Part shown: piece after piece, positions 1 to 10,154 of the stretch
Layout of the letters: each line of letters begins with the position of its first letter
How positions within the stretch are numbered: position 1 is the stretch's first letter
Source of the DNA: Candidatus Binatia bacterium
Lineage (GTDB): Bacteria > Desulfobacterota > Binatia > UBA9968 > JAJDTQ01
Assembly: GCA_951813575.1 (NCBI GenBank)
Contig: OX638375.1
Span: 2,619,042-2,683,041 of the forward strand
Direction: 5' to 3'
Length of the DNA stretch: 64,000 nucleotides
Notes under the pieces: model-generated
Seen by the model: only the letters and a program-made list of their open reading frames with translations
Databases searched by the model: none
What the model was told of the DNA's origin: nothing
Translations under genes and position numbers: made by a program

Positions 1-18
1 CAAACTCTGGGAGGAAAC

Positions 19-867
19 ATGACCCCGTCGCCTTTTTCCCTCAACGGCATCGTCGCCGGATACGATCACAGGACGGTCCTCCAGGGAGTCGATCTTGAAC
101 TGGAGCCCGGTACCATCACCGGGCTGCTGGGCCTCAACGGCAGCGGCAAGACGACGATGATGCGCGTGGCCCTCGGTCTCATGAAGCCGGACCGGGGTCA
201 GGCGAGCCTGTTCGGTTCCCGGGCCTGGGATTCACCGCCGGAAGTGCGGAAGCGTATCGGTTTCGTGCCGCAGAGCCTCTTGAGCCTGTTCTCCGCCTTC
301 GGAACCATGAACCTGGATGACTGCGTCCGCTTCGTCGCCCGTCACTACGAAGACTGGGACCACGACCTGATCGACGGCCTCTGTCGTAGTTGGGACCTGC
401 GCAACCGCCGCGTCGCCGAACTGTCGCCGGGCGACCAGCAGAAGGTCGCCATCCTGCTCGCCGTCGGCCACCGCCCCGACCTGCTGGTCCTGGACGAGCC
501 GGCCGCCAGCCTGGACCCGGCGGCGCGGCGGGAGTTCCTGAGAACGTTGATCGCGTTGAACGCGGATGTCGGCCAGACCGTGCTTCTGTCAAGCCATATC
601 ACCAGCGACATCGAGCGCATCAGCTCCCACATCGCGGTCCTGCACGGTGGCGTGGTTGTCTGTCACGCCGCGCTCGACGACATCAAGGACCGGGTCCGTG
701 CCGTGAACTTGACCGAGGCGACCCCGCCGCCCCCGGAGAAGGTGTTGGCCCGAGCCGGCAATCGGTACTGGCTCTGGGATTGGCGGGAATGCGGGCTACC
801 AGCGGATACGCACGTCGACGAAGTGATACTGGAGGACCTGTTCCTGGGGATTACCTCCACGACGTAG
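19..867 (+). CDS. ABC transporter ATP-binding protein (ABC-2 exporter type)
   Basis: Cytoplasmic ATPase subunit of an ABC exporter, 282 aa. The Walker A (GLNGSGKTT) lies near residue 40 and the Walker B with its following aspartate (LLVLDEPAASLD) near residue 155, followed by the switch histidine region (SSH). The signature motif reads LSPGDQQK instead of LSGGQ, as in several ABC-2 type ATPases. The C-terminal ~70 residues are an exporter-type extension. A GGGAGG ribosome site sits about 8 nt before the ATG. The partner permease is not downstream, where a degraded toxin gene follows, so it probably lies upstream outside the window. Substrate cannot be inferred. Confidence 0.9.
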   Translation: MTPSPFSLNGIVAGYDHRTVLQGVDLELEPGTITGLLGLNGSGKTTMMRVALGLMKPDRGQASLFGSRAWDSPPEVRKRIGFVPQSLLSLFSAFGTMNLDDCVRFVARHYEDWDHDLIDGLCRSWDLRNRRVAELSPGDQQKVAILLAVGHRPDLLVLDEPAASLDPAARREFLRTLIALNADVGQTVLLSSHITSDIERISSHIAVLHGGVVVCHAALDDIKDRVRAVNLTEATPPPPEKVLARAGNRYWLWDWRECGLPADTHVDEVILEDLFLGITSTT

Positions 868-868
868 A

Positions 869-1056
869 CTATGGCGCGAACATCTCCGCCAGCACTCCCA
901 GGACGCGTTGCGCGGCCGTTGTGCTGATTTCCCCAAACGGCGCACCAGCCGAGATTCATCAATGGTGCGGATCTGGTCCAGGACGATCTGTCCTTCTTTT
1001 CGTTGGAACCGAACAGGAACGCGGGTGGGGTAGGATCTGGCCTTGGTCGTCGTCGT
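869..1056 (-). pseudogene. Degraded MazF/PemK-type endoribonuclease toxin fragment
   Basis: On the minus strand this stretch reads as the C-terminal half of a MazF/PemK toxin: TTTKARSYPTRVPVRFQ, then IVLDQIRTIDESRLVRRLG, then after a one-base frame change EISTTAAQRVLGVLAEMFAP and a stop at 869-871. The frame change falls at the G/A run around 931-937 and is explained by loss of one G. The N-terminal half, including the start and any partner antitoxin, is not found upstream. I infer a dead toxin-antitoxin remnant. Assignment rests on remembered family motifs, not on a search. Confidence 0.65.
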
Positions 1057-1134
1057 GCTCCCGCATGCGGCGAAAGGCGTCGTCCGCCGGCGGTTGGGGT
1101 GTTCTCCGCAATACTTGGAAAGGGCGATTTTCCT

Positions 1135-2154
1135 TCACGAATCGTTGTCGGGTTGCGGCACCTCGACCGTGCGGCCCGCGGCCAGCGCCCGTGCCGCGGC
1201 GCCGGCAAGGGCGAGAGCGGCCAGTCCGTCCCGGCCGTCCGGGTACGCGACGTCGCCGCCCCTGACGACAGCACAGAACGCCGCCATCTCTTCGCGGTAG
1301 GCGTCGGCGTAGCGGTCCATGAAGAAGTCGTTGAGGGGGTCGGTGGCGAATCCCGTCCGGTCGGCCCGGGTGACGGTGGTGGCCACGGGGTTGCCGGCGG
1401 CAACCATGCCCTTGGAGCCGTGGACCTCGATGCGCTGGTCGTAGCCGTAGGCGGCCCGGCGCGAGTTGGAGATCACGCACAGGCGGCCGCCGGCCGAACG
1501 CAGCAGGGCCACCGCGGTGTCGATGTCGCCGGCATCGCCGATGGCGTTGTCGACCAGGGCCGATCCGGTGGCGGTGACCTCGACGATGGGTTCGCCCACC
1601 AGGAACCGCGCCATGTCGAGGTCGTGGATCATCATGTCCTTGAACAGGCCGCCGGACCGTAGAAGGTATTCCATCGGCGGCGGCGCGGGATCGCGTGAGG
1701 TGATCTGCACCAGCTCGACGGTTCCGATGCGGCCGTGGTCGATCTCGTCCCGCAGGCGCCGGAACGACGGGTCGAAGCGGCGGTTGAAGCCGATCATCAG
1801 AGGGACCCCGCAACGCGCGGCCGCGGCCACGGCTCGCTCCGCCCGGGACAGATCCAGGTCGATGGGCTTCTCGCAGAAGATGGCCTTGCCCGACTCGGCG
1901 GCCCTTTCGATGAGTCCGGCGTGCAGGTCGGTGGGGGTGGCGATGAGGACGCCTTCGACGGCGGGATCGCCCAGCAGTTCCTCAACGGAGGCGGCACGAG
2001 TGCCCGTCGCCTGAACCACCGCCGCCACGGCGGCCTCATCGGGATCGGCCACGGCCACCAGGCGCACCCCCTCGATGGCCGCCATAGAACGCGCGTGGGT
2101 TTTGCCGATCCGGCCGGCCCCCAGCAGTCCCAGCCTGACGGGGTCGTCCGTCAC
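1135..2154 (-). CDS. iolG: Gfo/Idh/MocA oxidoreductase, probable inositol 2-dehydrogenase
   Basis: NAD(P)-dependent dehydrogenase, 339 aa, expected to oxidise myo-inositol to 2-keto-myo-inositol (scyllo-inosose), the first step of inositol catabolism. The N-terminal Rossmann motif GLLGAGRIG is near residue 10, the conserved EKPID motif near residue 95, and the C-terminal half is the usual substrate-binding beta-sheet domain. The start is GTG at 2154: its GTGA overlaps the iolB stop by four bases, indicating translational coupling. It is the last gene of the iolD-iolE-iolB-iolG block. Scyllo-inositol or another polyol is a possible alternative substrate. Confidence 0.88.
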   Translation of the reverse strand: MTDDPVRLGLLGAGRIGKTHARSMAAIEGVRLVAVADPDEAAVAAVVQATGTRAASVEELLGDPAVEGVLIATPTDLHAGLIERAAESGKAIFCEKPIDLDLSRAERAVAAAARCGVPLMIGFNRRFDPSFRRLRDEIDHGRIGTVELVQITSRDPAPPPMEYLLRSGGLFKDMMIHDLDMARFLVGEPIVEVTATGSALVDNAIGDAGDIDTAVALLRSAGGRLCVISNSRRAAYGYDQRIEVHGSKGMVAAGNPVATTVTRADRTGFATDPLNDFFMDRYADAYREEMAAFCAVVRGGDVAYPDGRDGLAALALAGAAARALAAGRTVEVPQPDNDS

Positions 2155-2960
2155 TTCGAGTCCCGCTGAAAGATCCAGTCGTGGTCGGGGTGGTTCCTGA
2201 AACGCCACTGGCGCCGCGGGCCCGCCATCACGTTCAGGTAGTACATGTCGTAGCCGTAGGGCGCGCCGCACGGATGGTGCCCGCGCGGCACCAGCACGGT
2301 GTCGCCGTCGGACACCGCCATGGTCTCGTCCAGCTCGCCGTCTTCGGTGAACACCCGCTGAAAGCCGAACCCCTGGGGCGGGTCGATGCGGTGGTAGTAG
2401 GTCTCCTCGAGATAGGTCATGTCCGAGCCCTCGTCCGAGTCGTGACGGTGCGGCGGGTAGCTCGACCAGTTCCCCTGGGGCGTGTAGACCTCGGTGATCA
2501 GCAGGCTGTCGGCGATGTCGGCGTCGTCCATGGCGATGGGGTGCACGTAGCGGGTGTTGGCGCCCTTGCCGCGTTCCATCACCGGTATGCCGTCCGGATC
2601 GATGGCCCTGGCCGGGTGTCCGCCCGCGCCGGGCGCCGAGCACACCGCGATGGTGCAGTCCGTTTCCGCGTGCGCCGACCAGGACGTCCCGTTGGGGACG
2701 TAGACGGCGTAGGGCTTGGTCTGCTCGAACACGTTCATGCGCTGGCCCTGGACGCCGAAATCCACCTCGGGCGTGGCCAGGCGCGCCTTGCCCTCGACCA
2801 TGACCAGAATGACCTCGCGTTCCCCCGTGGCCTCTCCGGCGGTGTCGCCGGCCTTCAACGCGTAGACGGCGAACCCGACGTACCGCCACCCGGCGTCCGC
2901 GGGCGTGATGTCGACGATCTTGCCCGTCGTCCCCGACGGCCTTCGCAACAGATTGCTCAT
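2151..2960 (-). CDS. iolB: 5-deoxy-glucuronate isomerase
   Basis: IolB, 269 aa, a cupin-fold isomerase converting 5-deoxy-D-glucuronate to 5-dehydro-2-deoxy-D-gluconate in the cytoplasm. Visible family features include the metal-binding cupin residues SSYPPHRHD near residue 165, the ETYYHRIDPPQGFG segment and GHHPCGAPYGYDMYYLN near the end. Length matches the family (~270 aa). The ATG at 2960 overlaps the iolE stop (ATGA), and its own TGA overlaps the iolG GTG, so three genes are translationally chained. Confidence 0.95.
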   Translation of the reverse strand: MSNLLRRPSGTTGKIVDITPADAGWRYVGFAVYALKAGDTAGEATGEREVILVMVEGKARLATPEVDFGVQGQRMNVFEQTKPYAVYVPNGTSWSAHAETDCTIAVCSAPGAGGHPARAIDPDGIPVMERGKGANTRYVHPIAMDDADIADSLLITEVYTPQGNWSSYPPHRHDSDEGSDMTYLEETYYHRIDPPQGFGFQRVFTEDGELDETMAVSDGDTVLVPRGHHPCGAPYGYDMYYLNVMAGPRRQWRFRNHPDHDWIFQRDSK

Positions 2961-3865
2961 TGGATGTGCTCCTGGTCCAAACCCGCTTCCCGCGCCATGG
3001 CGCGGAGCGTCTTCAGCGCCAACGTCTGATAGTATACCGGATCGCGTTGAGCCGGGTCCTGCTCGGCCTCGGCGACGAGCCACCCCGAGTAGCGGCGGCG
3101 GGCGGCGATGCGCAGCACCGCCGGGAAGTCCACGCAGCCTTCGTCGTCGCCCGGCACCGTGAACACGCCGAGCCTGACAGCCTGAAGGAACGACAGTCCT
3201 TCCGCAAGCGCTTTCCGGCGGATGGCCGGCCGGACGTTCTTGGCGTGGATGTGGACGATCCGGTCCATGTACCTGTCCGCCACGGCCGTCGGATCGGCGC
3301 CCGCGAAGGCGGCGTGCCCGGTGTCCAGCAAGAGTCTCGTGCTCGGCCCGGCATGGGCCATGAACGCCTCGATCTCCTCCATGGTCTCCACCACCGTGCC
3401 CATGTGGTGATGGTAGGCCAGGTGGATGCCGTAGTCACGGCAGTGCCGGGCGATGGCCTCGACGTCGGCGCAGAAGCCGCTCCAGCCGGACGGCGCGAGC
3501 TTCGGGCGATGGGCCAACGGCGCATCCCTCTCGCCGTGCACGGCGCCGGTGGTCTCGCACGCGATGCACACCGAGCACCCCAGGGCCGCCAGCACCTCGA
3601 GGTGCGGCTGGATCGCAGCCTTCTCGTCCTCCACGGACCGTTCGAGCAGTTTCAACGAGTGCCACCCGGACACGTAGGCCAGGCCATGGCGTTCGAGTGT
3701 CGCCTTCAGGGTCACGGCGTCGGACGGGAACTTGTGGCCCTTCTCGATCCCCTCGAAGCCGATCCGGCCGGCGTCGCTCAGGCACCGTTCCAGCGGGATG
3801 TCGCCGCCCAGGCCGCGGTCGTCGTCGTTGGACCAGGCGATGGGGTTGGTCCCGTAACGGATCAC
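2957..3865 (-). CDS. iolE: Myo-inosose-2 dehydratase
   Basis: IolE, 302 aa, a xylose-isomerase-like TIM barrel that dehydrates 2-keto-myo-inositol to 3D-trihydroxycyclohexane-1,2-dione. The N-terminus ([13 protein letters not shown]) is diagnostic of the family, and metal/substrate residues are seen in [21 protein letters not shown] and HIHAKNVR. The GTG start at 3865 forms a GTGA overlap with the iolD stop. An upstream in-frame extension is open only as a shadow of iolD and is rejected. It sits between iolD and iolB, in pathway order. Confidence 0.95.
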   Translation of the reverse strand: MIRYGTNPIAWSNDDDRGLGGDIPLERCLSDAGRIGFEGIEKGHKFPSDAVTLKATLERHGLAYVSGWHSLKLLERSVEDEKAAIQPHLEVLAALGCSVCIACETTGAVHGERDAPLAHRPKLAPSGWSGFCADVEAIARHCRDYGIHLAYHHHMGTVVETMEEIEAFMAHAGPSTRLLLDTGHAAFAGADPTAVADRYMDRIVHIHAKNVRPAIRRKALAEGLSFLQAVRLGVFTVPGDDEGCVDFPAVLRIAARRRYSGWLVAEAEQDPAQRDPVYYQTLALKTLRAMAREAGLDQEHIQ

Positions 3866-5676
3866 GGGCGCTTCCTGAGCGCCGCGTCGTAGGACTCGCG
3901 CGCCGCCGCCACCTCGGCCCGGTCCGAGACCTCGGGCACGGCCACGTCCCACCAATGGCCGCCGGCCCGGGTGCCGAGCGCGGGGTCGGTGTCGATGACG
4001 ATGACGGAGGTCCGGTCGGCGTTCCGGGCCGCGACCAGGGCGGCTTCCAGGCCCGCGACGTCGTCCACGTGGGTCGCGGCGGCCCCCATGGAGGCGGCGT
4101 GGGCGGCGAAATCGATGGCCGAGGGCGTCCGGTGCCGGGCCGTGTCCAGCAGGTTGTTGAAGCTGGCACCCCCGGTGGCCCGCTGGAGCCGGTCGATGCA
4201 CCCGAACCCCCGGTTGTCCAGGACCACGACGGTCAGCTTCAATCCCAGCATGACGCTCGTGGCCAGCTCCGAGTTCATCATCATGTAGGAGCCGTCGCCC
4301 ACCACCACCACCACGTCGGCTTCCGGGCGCGCCATCTTGACGCCCAGCCCGCCGGCGATCTCGTAGCCCATGCACGAGTACCCGTACTCGAGGTGGTAGT
4401 CGCCCCGGCGAGGCGAGCGCCAGAGCTTGTGCAGCTCGCCCGGCAGCCCGCCGGCCGCGCATACGACGATGCCGTTGTCCGTCATGGTCCGTTGCACGGC
4501 GCCGATGACCTGGGCGTCCGACGGCATGTCGTCCGTCGCGGCGGTCACCGCATCGGCGGCCCGGTCCCAATCAGCCTTGGGCCCTTCGCCCGGCGGAGCG
4601 AAAACACGGTCGCCCAAAGCGGCGTCCAGCTCCTCCAGTGTCGTCCGGGCGTCGCCCACTACCGCCACGGCGTCATGTTTCGTTGCATCGAAGGGCGCCG
4701 CGTTGACGGTCAGCAGCCGCACCTTCGGGTTCTGGAAGAGGCTCCAGGAACCGGTGGTGAAGTCCTGCAGGCGGGTGCCGACCGCGAGGATCAGGTCCGC
4801 GGTCCGGGCGACGGCGTTGGCGCTCTCGGCGCCGGTGACGCCGATGGCGCCGACGCTGCAGGGGTGGGTCCAGGGCAGCGCCGACTTGCCGGCCTGGGTC
4901 TCCGCCACCGGGATGCGGTGCTCCTCGGCGAACGCGGCCAGGGCCTCGCACGCCTCGGAGTAGTGCACGCCGCCGCCGGCGATGATGAGCGGCGTTTCGG
5001 CCGCGCGCAGCGCCTCGGCGGCGCGGGCCAGCTCTCCCGCGTCCGGCCGTTGCCGCCGCATGACCCAGGTGCGCGGCTGAAAGAACGTTTCGGGGTAGTC
5101 GCAGGCCTCGGCCTGGACGTCCTGGCACAGGGCGAGGGTGACGGGACCGCACCCGGCCGGGTCCACGAGCGTCGCCATGGCGCGCGGCAGGGCCGTCAGG
5201 ATCTGTTCGGGGCGGGTGATGCGGTCGAAGTACCGGCTCACCGGGCGGAAGCAGTCGTTGGCGCTGACGGTCCCGTCCGAGAAATCCTCCACCTGTTGCA
5301 GCACCGGATCCGGCAGCCGGTTGGCGAAGACGTCCCCGGGCAGCAACAGCACCGGCAGGCGGTTCACGTGCGCCACCGCCGCCGCCGTGACCATGTTGGT
5401 GGCGCCGGGGCCGATGGATGAGGTCACCGCCATGACCCGCTTGCGGTTATTGGCCTTGGCGAAGGCAATGGCCGCGTGGGCCATGCCCTGCTCGTTGTGG
5501 CCTCTCCAGGTGGGCAGCGCGTCGCCGGCTCGATACAGCGCCTCACCGAGGCCGGCGACGTTGCCGTGCCCGAAGATCGCCCACACGCCCGCCACGAACC
5601 GCTCGCCGTCCTCGTTCACCTGCGCGCTCAGGTAACGCACAAGCGCTTGAGCCGCGGTCAATCGGATGGTGCTCAT
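3862..5676 (-). CDS. iolD: 3D-(3,5/4)-trihydroxycyclohexane-1,2-dione acylhydrolase
   Basis: IolD, 604 aa, a thiamine-diphosphate enzyme hydrolysing the cyclic dione to 5-deoxy-glucuronate (ring opening of inositol). The catalytic glutamate of the PYR domain is in GHNEQGMAHAA (about E62), the central Rossmann-like domain spans ~205-345, and the ThDP/Mg motif GDGSYMMMN lies at about 460-468. Length fits IolD better than acetolactate synthase. The ATG at 5676 is preceded by an AAGGA element about 10 nt away. It is separated from iolC upstream by 484 bp of repeats, so it may be transcribed from its own promoter. Confidence 0.95.
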   Translation of the reverse strand: MSTIRLTAAQALVRYLSAQVNEDGERFVAGVWAIFGHGNVAGLGEALYRAGDALPTWRGHNEQGMAHAAIAFAKANNRKRVMAVTSSIGPGATNMVTAAAVAHVNRLPVLLLPGDVFANRLPDPVLQQVEDFSDGTVSANDCFRPVSRYFDRITRPEQILTALPRAMATLVDPAGCGPVTLALCQDVQAEACDYPETFFQPRTWVMRRQRPDAGELARAAEALRAAETPLIIAGGGVHYSEACEALAAFAEEHRIPVAETQAGKSALPWTHPCSVGAIGVTGAESANAVARTADLILAVGTRLQDFTTGSWSLFQNPKVRLLTVNAAPFDATKHDAVAVVGDARTTLEELDAALGDRVFAPPGEGPKADWDRAADAVTAATDDMPSDAQVIGAVQRTMTDNGIVVCAAGGLPGELHKLWRSPRRGDYHLEYGYSCMGYEIAGGLGVKMARPEADVVVVVGDGSYMMMNSELATSVMLGLKLTVVVLDNRGFGCIDRLQRATGGASFNNLLDTARHRTPSAIDFAAHAASMGAAATHVDDVAGLEAALVAARNADRTSVIVIDTDPALGTRAGGHWWDVAVPEVSDRAEVAAARESYDAALRKRP

Positions 5677-5740
5677 GGATCGTCAGTCCTTACTCCGGCA
5701 CGGCCGGAACCAAACGCGCCCCGTCACACTGGCTCCCCTC

Positions 5741-5875
5741 AGCCGTTGTCCAGGTTCGCCTCACCGGTCGTCCCGGTTCCCCCTTAGCCGTTGTCCAGGT
5801 TCGCCTCACCGGTCGTCCCGGTTCCCCCTTAGCCGTTGTCCAGGTTCGCCTCACCGGTCGTCCCGGCTCCCTCTC
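5741..5875 (+). repeat. Three tandem copies of a 45-bp unit
   Basis: A 45-bp unit starting AGCCGTTGTCCAGGTTCGCC repeats at 5741, 5786 and 5831 with only terminal differences. It lies in the gap between iolC and iolD and grades into shorter ~22-bp repeats carrying CGTCACCCCGG (about 5876-5924) that lead into the palindromic element at 5925. Open frames across it encode only a repetitive peptide. Confidence 0.85.
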
Positions 5876-5924
5876 ACCCGTCACCCCGGCTCCCCCTCAC
5901 CGGTCACCCCGGCTCCCCCTCACC

Positions 5925-6029
5925 CGTCACCCCGGACTTGATCCGGGGTCCAGGCGGGGCGGGGACGGGCACGTGGAGGAACATCCCCAATCCCCCGCCC
6001 CTGGACCCCGGATCAAGTCCGGGGTGACG
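5925..6029. repeat. ~105-bp palindromic element, copy A
   Basis: Two 30-bp arms are perfect inverted copies: 5925-5954 begins CGTCACCCCGGACTTGATCC, and its reverse complement occupies 6000-6029. The 45-bp centre is C/G-rich. Each arm is itself partly palindromic (CCGGACTTGATCCGG-like). Copies B (37679) and C (45176) share length and ends, so this is a dispersed REP/MITE-like family with no coding capacity. Confidence 0.85.
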
Positions 6030-6120
6030 GGCAGGGGTGTCCGCGGTGACGCCTACCGGAGTCCGCGGTGACGTCGACCGGAGTCCGAAGTGACGTCGAC
6101 CGTGTCCGAAGTGACGGGGA
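6030..6120 (+). repeat. Tandem ~23-bp repeats next to copy A
   Basis: Four imperfect units of the type GGAGTCCGCGGTGACGTCGACC run from the right end of element copy A toward the iolC stop. Each contains the GGTGACG terminus of the element. Nothing coding is visible between 6030 and 6160. Confidence 0.6.
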
Positions 6121-6160
6121 CCCGTGCGGGACTGGCGGAACGTCAGCCGGCGCCTTTCCG

Positions 6161-8119
6161 TCAGTTCCCGGTCCGTGCCTGGTCCCATGCGTCGCATAGC
6201 CGGGCGAAGTTCCCGGCCATGCTTGCCACGGCCTCGCCGTCGGCCATGTTGCCGGCCATCCAGGCCCTGGCCACATCGCCGAAGATCGTGCGGCCGACGG
6301 CGAACCCTTTTACCATCTCATGTGCGGCCGCGGCCTGGAAGCTCGTCCGCAGATCCTTGAAGGGCGCGTCTAAACCCAGGACCACGATGCCCCGGCAGTG
6401 CGGGTCGTTGTTCTCGACGGCGGCGCACGCCCTTTGCCACGCCACGTCCGATACCATCGGCTCCAGCTTCCACCAGTCGGGAAAGACGCCGATGGCGTAG
6501 AACCGCTCGATGACGGCGGCCGTGGTGGAATCGTCCACCGTCCCGTGTTTCGACGGGATGATCTCCAGCAGGAAGTCCAGCCCGTTGGCGCGGGCGGCCT
6601 CCGCCAAACGCTTCACCGTCGCTTCCTGGCCGGCGCGCAGCTCCTCCGGGTCGTCGGGCCGATAGAAGCAGAGCACCTTCACCACGTGCTCGGCGGGCCA
6701 CTCCGCCAGCGCCGAGCCGAAGTCGTCGCCGATCTCCAGCCGGAGCGGCCGGGCGCCGGGCCGCTCCACCGGTCGCCCGATCCACAGTCCCGTGCCCGCC
6801 GCCGCGTACAGCGCGTCCCGGCCCAGGCGGCCGTCGCACAGAATGCCGTAACCGTCACGGCCGCCGGCGACCTGAAGCGCCGCCTCCAGGCACAGGCGCT
6901 TGAACGCGCCGATGCGGTCCACGATGGCGGTGTCCTCCAGCGAGGCGCGGCTGCCCCGTGCGATGTCTTTTTCCGCTCCGATGCCGCACTCCCTGGCGAT
7001 GTCCTCGAGCTGCGAGCGGTGGTCGAAGGCGAAGACATGCATGCTCGGCCACGCCTTGGCTCGGTTCGTGGCCCAGTGGAGCTGTTCCAGGCGCGAATCG
7101 TGGCGCACCGCCGGCGTCGACGGCCCGTTTTCCAGGAAGTCCCGCAACTCCACGGCGCTGGGATACGCTGGCGTGCAGCCGTGGCGCGACACCGCCAGCG
7201 CGCCGCAGGCATTGGCGATGCGCAGGGTTTCGGCCCACCGCTCTCCCGCAAGCCAGCCCTTGAGCAGCCCGGCCATGAAACCGTCGCCGGCTCCCAGGAC
7301 GTTGAACACCTCGACCGTGAACGATTCTCCGCTCACGCCTTCATCGAGGTTCGCCGGGATCGGCCCCTCGAAGGCCGTGGCGCCGGCGGCGCCGCGTTTG
7401 CACACGAGCGTCGCCTCCGACACCTTGCGTACGTTGGCCAGCGCTTCGACGGTGTCGGCGGCCCCGCCGGCGATGTGGAACTCCTCTTCCGTGCCCACGA
7501 TCACGTCGAACCGCGCCAGCGTGCTTTGCAGCTTGGCGGTCACCGCCGCCGATTCGATGAAGCGGTTCTCGCCGTCGCCGTGCCCGGAGAGGCCCCACAG
7601 GTTGGGGCGGTAGTCGAGGTCGACGATGGTCCTGGCGCCGGACTCGCGGGCCAGATCCAGCGCCCGCAGGGTGGCGGCCTCGGTGCGGGGATGCGACAGG
7701 TGGGTGCCGGAGGCGAGCACACAGCGCGCCTCGGCGATGAAGTCCGGGTCGATGTCCTCCGGCGACAGCGCCATGTCGGCGCAGTTCTCGCGGTAGAAGA
7801 TCAGCGGGAACCGCTCCTGGTCGCGTATGCCCAGCAGCACCAGCGCGGTCAGCCGCTCCGGGTCGGTGATGACGCCGCGGACGTCCACGCCTTCGGCGCG
7901 CAACTGCTCGCGGATGAAGCGGCCCATGTGCTCGTCGCCGACCCGCGTGATGACGGCGGATCTGAGGCCGAGCCGCGCGGCGCCGGCGGCGGCGTTGGTG
8001 GGCGAGCCGCCGATGTACTTGCGGAACGACCGCATGTCTTCCAGGCGGCCGCCCACTTGGCCGCCGTAGAGATCCACCGACGACCGGCCGATGGAGATGA
8101 CGTCCAGAGCCCGCTTCAC
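6161..8119 (-). CDS. iolC: Bifunctional 5-dehydro-2-deoxygluconokinase / DUF2090 aldolase-type protein
   Basis: A 652-aa fusion. Residues ~1-325 form a PfkB kinase (N-terminal [16 protein letters not shown]; catalytic/anion-hole motif [12 protein letters not shown]) that phosphorylates 5-dehydro-2-deoxygluconate (IolC). Residues ~345-650 form a DUF2090 domain, annotated in proteobacterial relatives as the 5-dehydro-2-deoxyphosphogluconate aldolase activity (IolJ role), yielding dihydroxyacetone phosphate and malonate semialdehyde. The GTG at 8119 overlaps the stop of the upstream ABC ATPase (GTGA). The fusion supplies both late steps, so no separate iolJ is needed. Aldolase function of the second half is known for the family, not shown here. 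Confidence 0.92.
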   Translation of the reverse strand: MKRALDVISIGRSSVDLYGGQVGGRLEDMRSFRKYIGGSPTNAAAGAARLGLRSAVITRVGDEHMGRFIREQLRAEGVDVRGVITDPERLTALVLLGIRDQERFPLIFYRENCADMALSPEDIDPDFIAEARCVLASGTHLSHPRTEAATLRALDLARESGARTIVDLDYRPNLWGLSGHGDGENRFIESAAVTAKLQSTLARFDVIVGTEEEFHIAGGAADTVEALANVRKVSEATLVCKRGAAGATAFEGPIPANLDEGVSGESFTVEVFNVLGAGDGFMAGLLKGWLAGERWAETLRIANACGALAVSRHGCTPAYPSAVELRDFLENGPSTPAVRHDSRLEQLHWATNRAKAWPSMHVFAFDHRSQLEDIARECGIGAEKDIARGSRASLEDTAIVDRIGAFKRLCLEAALQVAGGRDGYGILCDGRLGRDALYAAAGTGLWIGRPVERPGARPLRLEIGDDFGSALAEWPAEHVVKVLCFYRPDDPEELRAGQEATVKRLAEAARANGLDFLLEIIPSKHGTVDDSTTAAVIERFYAIGVFPDWWKLEPMVSDVAWQRACAAVENNDPHCRGIVVLGLDAPFKDLRTSFQAAAAHEMVKGFAVGRTIFGDVARAWMAGNMADGEAVASMAGNFARLCDAWDQARTGN

Positions 8120-8937
8120 ACGGTACCGCCCAGAGAGCCTTCGAGCTGCGCCAGCTCCTGGCCGCCGGCCATCATGTCCTGAAGCTCGTCGGCCTTGATC
8201 TCCCCGCGCATGGCCGTGCCCAGGGTGGTGCCCCGGTTCAGGACCGTGTAGCGGTCGCCCACCGCCATGGCGTGGCGGACGTTGTGGGTGATGAAGACCA
8301 CGCCGATGCCGGATTTGCGGACGCGGTCGATGGTGGCCAGCACGTTGGACGTCTGCCGCACTCCCAGCGCGGACGTGGGCTCGTCCAGGATCAATATCCT
8401 GGCGCCGAAGTAGACGGCCCGGGCGATGGCCACGGTCTGGCGCTCGCCGCCCGACAGGGTCCCCACGGCCTGGGTGGGCTCGCGCAGGCGGATGCCCATG
8501 TCGGCCATCCGGGTCATGGTGACATCGTTGGCCTTCTTGAAGTCGATGTACTTGAACGGCCCCCAACCCTTGGTGGGTTCGCGCCCCATCCAGAAGTTGC
8601 GGGTCACCGACATCAGCGGGATCATCGCCAGGTCCTGGTACACGGTGGCGATGCCGGCCAGCATGGCGTCGCGCGGGCTCTCGAAGGCCACCGGCCGGCC
8701 GTCCATGAAGATCTGCCCGCTGGTGGGCTTGTGCACACCGGACATGGTCTTGATGAACGTCGATTTGCCGGCCCCGTTGTCTCCCAGCAGGCAATGACAT
8801 TCGCCCGCGTACACCGCCACCGAGACGCCCGCCAGGGCGATGACCGCGCCGAAATGCTTCTCGATCTCCTGCAACTCGATCAGCGAGGCCTCGTCGGTGT
8901 GGACGTCGCGCATGTCATAAATCGGTTCGCTCATCAT
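8116..8937 (-). CDS. Sugar/polyol ABC transporter ATP-binding protein
   Basis: ATPase of a ribose/inositol-class ABC importer, 273 aa, with a single ATP-binding cassette rather than the two of RbsA. Walker A is [11 protein letters not shown] near residue 53, the Q-loop is YQDLAM, the signature is LSGGERQ, and Walker B is [12 protein letters not shown]. Start codons ATG-ATG at 8937/8934; the first forms an ATGA overlap with the permease stop, with GGGAGA just upstream. It lies between the permease and iolC with a GTGA overlap to iolC, implying uptake of the same substrate, most likely inositol. Confidence 0.93.
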   Translation of the reverse strand: MMSEPIYDMRDVHTDEASLIELQEIEKHFGAVIALAGVSVAVYAGECHCLLGDNGAGKSTFIKTMSGVHKPTSGQIFMDGRPVAFESPRDAMLAGIATVYQDLAMIPLMSVTRNFWMGREPTKGWGPFKYIDFKKANDVTMTRMADMGIRLREPTQAVGTLSGGERQTVAIARAVYFGARILILDEPTSALGVRQTSNVLATIDRVRKSGIGVVFITHNVRHAMAVGDRYTVLNRGTTLGTAMRGEIKADELQDMMAGGQELAQLEGSLGGTV

Positions 8938-10031
8938 CGTTCTCCCGTGATCATGCGGCGGATGTAGGTGTTCAGGATCACCGCCAACAACAGGATAAGC
9001 CCGAGGAAGACCCGGAACAGGCTGCTTTCCACGCCGGTGAAGAAGAGGCCCTGCTGCACGACGCCGAAGATCAGCGCTCCCAGCGCCGCGCCCACCACCG
9101 AGCCGTAGCCGCCGGTGAGCAGGGCGCCGCCGATGACCACGCAGATGATGGCTTCGAACTCCTTCAGCAGACCGCGGTCGGCGGCGGCGGAGCCGAACTC
9201 CATCACCTGACAGGTGGCGAAGACCGTGGCGCAGAACGCGGTGAGCATGAACATCAGTATCTTCACCCGGTTCACCGGAACGCCCGTGTAGCGCGCGGCC
9301 TGGGCGTCGCCGCCCGAGGCGTAGATCCAGTTGCCGAACTTCGTGCGGGTCAGCACCCAGTGTCCGGCGATGACCAGCACGATGGCCCACACCATCAGCA
9401 TGGGAATGCCGTCGACGATGGGCTCGCCCGCCCGACGGCCGCGGGTGAAGGTCTCGATCATCCCCATATCGGCGAGCCAGACGAACAGGCCGTTGAAGAT
9501 CTTGCCGCCGAACAGCGGCGCCAGCCAGTCGCCGGCCGCGGCTTCCTTCACGCCCCCGATGATGGTCTTGCGGGTGGTGGCGATGGACAGGAAGATCGTC
9601 AGGCCGCGCAGGATGTAGAGAAACGCCAGGGTGACGATGAAGCTCGGCAGGCCGGTCTTGATCACCAGCCAGCCGTTCAGCGCGCCCAGCGCGATGGCGA
9701 TGGCGAAGGCCAGAACGATGCCGGTCCACACCGGAAAGCCCCACTGCACCGAGACGATGGCGATGACGATGCCCGCGAACCCGATCATGGAGCCCACGGA
9801 CAGGTCGAACTCGCCCGAGATCATCAGCAGGCATGCGCCCACCGCGATGATGGCGAACTGGGCTGAGACGATGCCCCAGTTCAGGGCCCCTTCCGGGCTG
9901 AACATGCCGGTGTCGGCCGCTACCAGCAGAAAGAATACGAAAACGAGGATGGTGCCGCAGATGGCCCCCAATTCGGGCCGTATCATCGCGCGGCGGAACG
10001 ATGACATCTCCTTCAAACGTTCGTCGGCCAT
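8934..10031 (-). CDS. Sugar/polyol ABC transporter permease (BPD_transp_2)
   Basis: Inner-membrane permease, 365 aa, of the RbsC/AraH branch. About nine to ten hydrophobic segments are visible, including [17 protein letters not shown] near residue 25 and the family loop [15 protein letters not shown] near residue 75. A GGAGGAGGGG ribosome site precedes the ATG by about 3 nt. It is followed by the ATPase with a four-base overlap and preceded (123 bp) by the binding protein. An inserted segment around residues 140-185 makes it somewhat longer than RbsC. Confidence 0.93.
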   Translation of the reverse strand: MADERLKEMSSFRRAMIRPELGAICGTILVFVFFLLVAADTGMFSPEGALNWGIVSAQFAIIAVGACLLMISGEFDLSVGSMIGFAGIVIAIVSVQWGFPVWTGIVLAFAIAIALGALNGWLVIKTGLPSFIVTLAFLYILRGLTIFLSIATTRKTIIGGVKEAAAGDWLAPLFGGKIFNGLFVWLADMGMIETFTRGRRAGEPIVDGIPMLMVWAIVLVIAGHWVLTRTKFGNWIYASGGDAQAARYTGVPVNRVKILMFMLTAFCATVFATCQVMEFGSAAADRGLLKEFEAIICVVIGGALLTGGYGSVVGAALGALIFGVVQQGLFFTGVESSLFRVFLGLILLLAVILNTYIRRMITGER

Positions 10032-10154
10032 GACCCCTCCTCCGTGGCCTTCCCGTCGAAGGCCGCCCGTCTCAACCGATCAACGTGCGGCGCCCCCGCC
10101 GCGGCGCGGGGCCGCGACGGGGACAGACCGTTGCGGAATATGCGAGAGCCCCGA

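Noticed and set aside
2960..5421. Long plus-strand frames opposite iolE and iolD
   Set aside because: Shadow frames in GC-rich coding DNA with arginine/glycine-rich content; the minus-strand enzymes account for the region.
5690..5941. Small open frames with repeated GEPGRPVRRTW peptides
   Set aside because: They are translations of the 45-bp tandem repeat, with no ribosome site or family match.
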